11,588 bases of DNA from Sulfuricella sp. (GTDB lineage Bacteria; Pseudomonadota; Gammaproteobacteria; Burkholderiales; Sulfuricellaceae), in NCBI GenBank assembly GCA_030696235.1, contig JAUYSN010000449.1, forward strand, positions 1 through 11,588, given 5' to 3'. Numbering within the stretch: position 1 is the stretch's first letter; the number at the start of each line of letters is the position of its first letter. The notes beneath the pieces were generated by a model, which worked only from the letters and a program-made list of their open reading frames with translations, searched no databases and was not told the origin of the DNA. Shown here piece after piece: positions 7,637-11,588 of the stretch. A program made the position numbers and the translations under genes.

Positions 7637-8362
7637 TTATTCAGCTTTCATCGCACTATGCAGGCAGGCTATGCCGAAGCTCAGGTTGCGGTAGCGCACG
7701 TCGGCGAACCCGGCCTGCTCCATGGCGTGCTTGAACGCCTCCTGATCAGGGAAGCGGCGGATGGACTCGACCAGATAGGTATAGGCTTCCGGTTCGCGCG
7801 CAATCCATGCGCCGAGGCGTGGAATCACGGCGAACGAAAACAGGTCGTAGAAGGGTCTGATCGGAGCCCAGGGGCGGGAAAATTCCAGGCAGAGGAAACG
7901 GCCGCCCGGCTTGAGCACGCGCAACGCCTCTCTTAGCGCGTGTTCCAGGCTGGTGACGTTACGGATACCGAAAGCGATGGTGATGGTGTCCACCGATGAG
8001 GAGGCCAGCGGAATGCCCTCGCCGTTGCCGGCGAGCCATGCAACGTGGGGGATGCCGCGCTCGCGGCCGACGCCCATCATCGCCAGGCTCGGATCGCACA
8101 CCACCACCTGGCAGTTGCCGTCGGCCATCAGTCTGGCCACATCCCCGGTGCCGCCTGCCAGGTCGACAATGACCTGCCCCGGCAAAGGCTGGGCGGCGCG
8201 CGCCAGGGAACGCTTCCACAGGCGATGGATGCCGAAACTCATGGCGTCGTTCATCAGGTCGTAGCGGCGGGCGACGCTGGCGAACACCCGGCGGATGCGG
8301 CGCCGCCGTTCGTCCTGGTCAACGTCCTGGTAACCGAAGGTATGGGAAAGGTCGGGCATCAT
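7637..8362 (-). CDS. ubiE: UbiE/MenG-family demethylmenaquinone (and possibly ubiquinone) C-methyltransferase
   Basis: A 241-residue SAM-dependent C-methyltransferase of the UbiE/MenG/COQ5 family, which converts demethylmenaquinone to menaquinone and, in bacteria with ubiquinone, methylates a ubiquinone precursor too. Seen: YDLMND and SFGIHRLWKR (34-51), SAM motif VDLAGGTGD (66-74), FGIRNV (131-136), RVLKPGG (148-154) and YLVESIRRFPDQE (196-208), all diagnostic of the family. Its place directly ahead of menE suggests that here its main role is the last step of menaquinone synthesis. A separate ubiE for ubiquinone may exist elsewhere; this cannot be judged from the window. The start is one of two tandem ATG codons (8362 or 8359). 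A palindromic repeat ends two bases before the first ATG and no ribosome site is seen. The gap from nosY is 88 bases. Confidence 0.92.
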   Translation of the reverse strand: MMPDLSHTFGYQDVDQDERRRRIRRVFASVARRYDLMNDAMSFGIHRLWKRSLARAAQPLPGQVIVDLAGGTGDVARLMADGNCQVVVCDPSLAMMGVGRERGIPHVAWLAGNGEGIPLASSSVDTITIAFGIRNVTSLEHALREALRVLKPGGRFLCLEFSRPWAPIRPFYDLFSFAVIPRLGAWIAREPEAYTYLVESIRRFPDQEAFKHAMEQAGFADVRYRNLSFGIACLHSAMKAE

Positions 8363-8364
8363 TC

Positions 8365-8439
8365 ACCACAGAGACACAGAGGCACAGAGAAAACCGGAAC
8401 AATCTCTGTCTATCCTCTGTGTCTCTGTGCCTCTGTGGT
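8365..8439. repeat. Palindromic repeat between nosY and ubiE
   Basis: Two 25-base inverted arms (8365-8389 and 8415-8439) are built from the short unit ACAGAG and its variants, beginning ACCACAGAG on each strand; they pair with two mismatches around a 25-base centre. This purine-rich CACAGAG type recurs widely in proteobacterial intergenic DNA. It fills most of the 88-base gap and reaches to within two bases of the ubiE start codon. There is no T-tract on the minus strand after the hairpin, so it does not look like an ordinary intrinsic terminator. Confidence 0.8.
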
Positions 8440-8450
8440 TAAAAAGCCAA

Positions 8451-9278
8451 TCAGGGCAAATCGCCGCGGCGGAACAGCAGGAAACCGCCGGTAGCCGCCA
8501 GCGTGCCCAGCACCACCGGGTAGATCAGGGCATAAATCTTGAACAGCGGGCCGCCGAAGTAATCGAAAATGACGTAGGCCGCCGGGCCGATCACCACCAG
8601 CTGCGGGTCGAACAGCATCAGCGCGGCGGTGCGGAACACCTGTAGCGGGTTGGCCAGGGCCGCGGCGACGACCACTTCGGGCGCGACGTGCCCCTGGATC
8701 ATGATGCCGAGGAGAATCAAATCCAGGAACAACAGCATGGTCAGCCAAACCAGGAAGGCCGCACCCTGGGCGACGTCGATCGAACGCGCCACCGTGGAAA
8801 TCAGCATGCCTATGCCGAGAAAGCACCAGGAAATGGAGGCCAGCAGGCCGGTGTAATACAGGAACATCTCCCACGGCACTTCGACTTCCTTGATCATGGC
8901 CCAGCCGGCGGCGGCCGCCATCGCCGCGAACACCGGCAGGAACACCACCAGGTAGCGTCCGACGATCTTGCCCCAGAACCAGGCGGAAAGGGAAACCGGC
9001 AGGGACAGCAGGTATTCGAAAACGCCCGCTTCGCGGTCACCGGCGACCGATCTCACGGTAGTGATCAGCACGAAGATCGGCAGGATCGCCATGGACAGCT
9101 GGATGTAGGTCACCAGCAATCGGGAAAGCCCGATGAAGCCGAGCACGCGCGACTCGGTCAGGCCGAAGGCGAACAGCAGCGCGACGATGCCGCCGAACAC
9201 CAGGGAGTAAATCATGAACCAGCGCGCGCGCAGGGATTCCACGATGTCGAGTTTTGCGGTGAGCCAGAGATGTTTCAT
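8451..9278 (-). CDS. nosY: NosY, ABC transporter permease for nitrous oxide reductase maturation
   Basis: A 275-residue inner-membrane permease that works with the ATPase NosF and, in the periplasm, NosD to mature the CuZ site of nitrous oxide reductase. Seen: about six hydrophobic segments (near 20-42, 55-77, 106-128, 140-163, 172-195 and 240-268) and, between the second and third, a cytoplasmic stretch with VRSVAGDREAGVFEYLLSLP that is typical of NosY and related ABC-2 permeases. Length fits NosY (about 275). Assignment to NosY over other ABC-2 permeases rests on nearby nosF and nosL. It is separated from nosL by 197 bases holding a palindromic repeat, so it may have its own transcript end or start. 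The ATG at 9278 has a weak AAGAA site upstream. Confidence 0.9.
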   Translation of the reverse strand: MKHLWLTAKLDIVESLRARWFMIYSLVFGGIVALLFAFGLTESRVLGFIGLSRLLVTYIQLSMAILPIFVLITTVRSVAGDREAGVFEYLLSLPVSLSAWFWGKIVGRYLVVFLPVFAAMAAAAGWAMIKEVEVPWEMFLYYTGLLASISWCFLGIGMLISTVARSIDVAQGAAFLVWLTMLLFLDLILLGIMIQGHVAPEVVVAAALANPLQVFRTAALMLFDPQLVVIGPAAYVIFDYFGGPLFKIYALIYPVVLGTLAATGGFLLFRRGDLP

Positions 9279-9328
9279 GTTTTATTCTTAATAAAGTTTC
9301 AAATTTAACCGCCGATCAACGCAGCTAC

Positions 9329-9462
9329 GTAGGTTGGGGTGAACAACGTGAACCCCACCAGAAGTAGGCGCCTCCAGGCGACACTTCCATGCCGGAATCG
9401 CGACATGGCGGATATTTCCGGCGGCGTTGCGTTGGGGTTCGCTACGCTCACCGCCAACCTAC
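9329..9462. repeat. Palindromic repeat element between nosL and nosY
   Basis: The ends are inverted copies of GTAGGTTGG (9329-9337 and 9454-9462). Each end continues into a local hairpin in which GGTTGGGGT-type sequence pairs with AACCCC; the right end reads, on the minus strand, through GGTGAGCG to GAACCCCAA. The centre holds further short inverted pairs such as GCCGGAA (9391-9397) with TTCCGGC (9416-9422). GTAGGTTGGG-type palindromes are widespread between proteobacterial genes. The element occupies most of the gap between nosL and nosY. Confidence 0.75.
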
Positions 9463-9475
9463 ATGGCTTTTATGA

Positions 9476-9907
9476 TTATTTATCCAGTGCCAGCAGCCGC
9501 TTCCTGGCCTCGCCGAAATCGATGCTGCCGACATCCGCCTCGGACGTGGCGCCGAACCCGTAGCCCATCGGCGTGCGTTTTCCGGTCACATAGCGTGCGG
9601 CTCGGGCATCCAGCCACTTGCCGCTGCGGAAATCGGTGACCCAGATTTCCATTGCAGTATCGTTGCCCCAGGGCTGACCCTTGAGCCAGTGCACCGCGCA
9701 GCCGATGTCGTCGAATTTGAATACCTGCTTTTTCGGCCCGCCGCGCACCTGGACGGCGTAATGCCGGTCGCTGATTGCCATGCTGCAGCGCTTGCAGGTA
9801 TCGCGGTCCCACTTGAGTTCAACCGGGCCGGTTTCCGGCTCGCGCGAGCAGGCAACCAGAAACAAGGCCACCGCACCCAGCAGAAAAATCCTTGCTGGCA
9901 GGCGCAT
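9476..9907 (-). CDS. nosL: NosL, outer or periplasmic copper lipoprotein for NosZ maturation
   Basis: A lipoprotein that binds Cu(I) and delivers it during assembly of the nitrous oxide reductase copper centres. With the ATG at 9907 it has 143 residues. Seen: a hydrophobic signal with lipobox LVAC and lipid-anchor Cys20; the NosL copper motif CKRCSM (38-43), and a core with FKFDDIGCAVHW and VTDFRSGKWLDARAARYV typical of the family. The ATG at 9907 is preferred over GTG at 9910 because GGAGG lies six bases before it rather than three. The ATG shares one base with the nosF stop (TGATG), so the two are translationally coupled. It lies between nosF and nosY rather than after nosY, as in many nos clusters. 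Confidence 0.93.
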   Translation of the reverse strand: MRLPARIFLLGAVALFLVACSREPETGPVELKWDRDTCKRCSMAISDRHYAVQVRGGPKKQVFKFDDIGCAVHWLKGQPWGNDTAMEIWVTDFRSGKWLDARAARYVTGKRTPMGYGFGATSEADVGSIDFGEARKRLLALDK

Positions 9908-10776
9908 CACTGCCCTCCATCCGGCTTGATTTCATCCAGGGAAATTTTGGTCAGCAACCCGACATAGCGCGACAGCATGCCGAGGAAGCGCAGGCGGTCC
10001 GGGCCGGCTATCATACCTTCCCACTCGGTGCCGTCGCCGGCATCGCGGAAGCTCCAGCCCGTCAACGCTTTGGCGATGGCCGCCTCGGGACGCCGCAACG
10101 TCAGGCGGCAGGCCAGCTTGCCGGAAAGCGAGGCGTCATCCGCCACCCGGTCGTCCAGCACCACCTTGCCGCGGTCCATCTCCAGCACGCGGTTGACCAG
10201 GGGCGCCACTTCATCCAGACGGTGGCTGGAAATCAGCATGGTGGTGTTTTGCAGCCGCTCCGCCAACAATTCGAAAAAGATGTGGCGGGCATCGGGATCG
10301 AGGTTGGCCGCCGGTTCGTCCATCACCAGGATATTGGTGTCGCGCCCCATGGCGATGGAGATCAGCAGTTTCTGCTTCATGCCGCCGGACAGTTTGACGA
10401 AAGGCAGGCGGGCTATCTTGCCGAGATCGAGACCGAGACGTTGGGCAACGTCTTCCATGCGCTTCCGCTCGCTGTTGCACAGCGACGCGGCAAAGCCGAC
10501 CAGCTGGCCGACGGGCATTTTCAGAGGGGGCGGCAACTGCGGCACGAAGCCGATCTTTTGCAACACCTTGGTGCGCTCGCGCCGTGGCACCAGGCCATTC
10601 ACCGTGACCTCGCCAGCGTAGACGTACTCGCCAAGCAGACAGCGGATGAGGGTGGTTTTTCCGGCGCCGTTGGAGCCGACCAGCGCGATCCGTTCGCCGA
10701 GCTCGATCTTCAGATCGATATCGTCGAGAACCTGGTTGCGCTTGAAGGTTTTTGAAACGTGATTAAAATTAATCAT
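9907..10776 (-). CDS. nosF: NosF, ABC transporter ATPase for nitrous oxide reductase maturation
   Basis: A 289-residue cytoplasmic ATPase that energises NosY in the maturation of nitrous oxide reductase. Seen in order: Walker A GSNGAGKT (34-41), Q-loop Gln80, signature LSGGM (129-133), Walker B ILVMDEP (149-155) with catalytic Glu154, and the switch His185 in SSHRLDE. The C-terminal part after about 215 is the extra domain usual in NosF. All ATPase residues are intact. Function is set by its neighbours: nosL directly downstream, nosY beyond and nosH 22 bases upstream. The ATG at 10776 lies in AT-rich DNA with only a weak ribosome site. Generic ABC ATPases share these motifs, so NosF rests mainly on context. 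Confidence 0.9.
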   Translation of the reverse strand: MINFNHVSKTFKRNQVLDDIDLKIELGERIALVGSNGAGKTTLIRCLLGEYVYAGEVTVNGLVPRRERTKVLQKIGFVPQLPPPLKMPVGQLVGFAASLCNSERKRMEDVAQRLGLDLGKIARLPFVKLSGGMKQKLLISIAMGRDTNILVMDEPAANLDPDARHIFFELLAERLQNTTMLISSHRLDEVAPLVNRVLEMDRGKVVLDDRVADDASLSGKLACRLTLRRPEAAIAKALTGWSFRDAGDGTEWEGMIAGPDRLRFLGMLSRYVGLLTKISLDEIKPDGGQ

Positions 10777-10798
10777 TTTTAGTATTCTGCTTCAATTC

Positions 10799-11588
10799 CT
10801 ACATTATCTTTCTCAGGCCCTTGATCTCGAATTTCAAGGCACCGCTTGGGCAGACATCGATGCACATGCCGCAGCGGGTGCAGTCCGCACCGATGTCCAA
10901 CTGGGCAGTCGGCGCCCGACCCTTGATGACGCAGTCCAGCACGTGAGGCACCTCGCAGACCTTGCGGCATTCGCCTTCATGGTGGCAGTTGGCCAGCTTG
11001 TAGGTCACGTGCAGGGGCGAAAACACGCCGACCATGCCGTAAGTCAGTCCGATCGGGCAGACATAACGGCACCATGCACGCCGCGAGTAGAATACCTCAA
11101 ACAGCAGCAACAGCAACACCCACCCAAGCGCGAGCCCTGGACCGTAGATCAACGCCCGGCTGACGATGCCGACTGGCGAAATGGTTTCGAACACGGTATA
11201 GCCGGTGATGATCGCCATCAGGGCAAACAACACCCAGAACACCGTGCGCACACCGCGGTGGAAGGCATGGTCGGAAATCTTCTTTTTTTGCGCCAGGTAC
11301 ACGTGCAACCGCTCGGCATTTTCCGCCAGAAAATGATATGGGCAGGCCCAGGAGCAAAAGGTGCGTCCGCCCACCAGCAGCCACAGGACGAAAACCGTGC
11401 CGGTACCAATGAACAGGTTGACGATGATGTGCTTGTGCGCCAGCATCACCTGCAAGGCGGAATTCAGGTCGATCAGGTGAAAGCCCAGCATGCGCGAGGC
11501 GGTCATCGCTCCTTCCAGGATCTGGATATCGAGCCAGAAGGACACCGTGAACAGCAGGTTGATCGCGAGCAGCGTGATCCAGCGCCGC
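10799..11588 (-). CDS. nosH: NosH, NapH-like membrane iron-sulfur protein (5' end cut by window edge)
   Basis: A membrane iron-sulfur protein of the NapH/NosH family, thought to pass electrons from quinol to the nitrous oxide reductase system in clade II nos clusters. The visible 262 residues start before any real start codon: the frame stays open to the right edge and reads RRWITLLAINLLFT before the GTG at 11545, so that GTG is probably internal. Seen: hydrophobic segments, CSWACP (C78, C82) and CRYVCP (C173, C177), and a C-terminal ferredoxin region with C236/239/242/246 complete. The preceding cluster is unusual: C201, C207 and C211 are present but the second ligand position is Glu204, and no Pro follows the last Cys. 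It is 22 bases from nosF. The true clade II partner nosG would be expected just upstream, outside the window. NapH is the alternative name. Confidence 0.85.
   Translation of the reverse strand, partial: RRWITLLAINLLFTVSFWLDIQILEGAMTASRMLGFHLIDLNSALQVMLAHKHIIVNLFIGTGTVFVLWLLVGGRTFCSWACPYHFLAENAERLHVYLAQKKKISDHAFHRGVRTVFWVLFALMAIITGYTVFETISPVGIVSRALIYGPGLALGWVLLLLLFEVFYSRRAWCRYVCPIGLTYGMVGVFSPLHVTYKLANCHHEGECRKVCEVPHVLDCVIKGRAPTAQLDIGADCTRCGMCIDVCPSGALKFEIKGLRKIM

Noticed and set aside
10760..10775. TGATTAA-AA-TTAATCA palindrome over the nosF start as an operator
   Set aside because: It lies in the start of the coding sequence, does not match the FNR consensus, and is plausible by chance in AT-rich codons.

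Overview
The window most resembles a denitrifying, GC-rich proteobacterium, probably a betaproteobacterium of the Rhodocyclales or Nitrosomonadales type. That placement is inferred from gene content and protein style; the window holds no rRNA or other phylogenetic marker. It carries parts of three denitrification modules (nirS, napDGH, nosHFLY) and, between two of them, four menaquinone biosynthesis genes (ubiE/menG, menE, menF, menD).

Layout from left to right. Bases 1-719, minus strand: the N-terminal part of nirS, the cytochrome cd1 nitrite reductase, running off the left edge. Bases 720-1193: a divergent regulatory region with two FNR/DNR-type boxes, one placed for nirS and one for napD, plus a REP-like palindrome upstream of napD. 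Bases 1194-3076, plus strand: napD-napG-napH, with no napA or napB. Bases 3077-8362, minus strand: menD, menF, menE and ubiE/menG, listed left to right and transcribed in the reverse order. Bases 8451-11588, minus strand: nosY, nosL, nosF and a 5'-truncated nosH, a NapH-like protein of the type found in clade II (atypical) nos clusters. Everything from 11588 down to 3077 lies on one strand with short gaps, so a nosH-F-L-Y-ubiE-menE-menF-menD transcription unit is possible.

How the genes may work together: NapGH and the NosG/NosH-type proteins are quinol dehydrogenases that, in organisms such as Wolinella, draw electrons from menaquinol. Most betaproteobacteria respire mainly with ubiquinone. 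Finding men genes embedded among nap, nir and nos genes suggests a module that supplies a low-potential quinone together with the proteins that use it in denitrification. The remaining men genes (menA, B, C, H) and napA/napB, nosZ, nosD and nosG are not in the window.

Four different palindromic repeat elements occupy four of the intergenic gaps (upstream of napD, menE/menF, nosY/ubiE, nosL/nosY). They punctuate the otherwise tightly packed run and may affect mRNA processing or translation.
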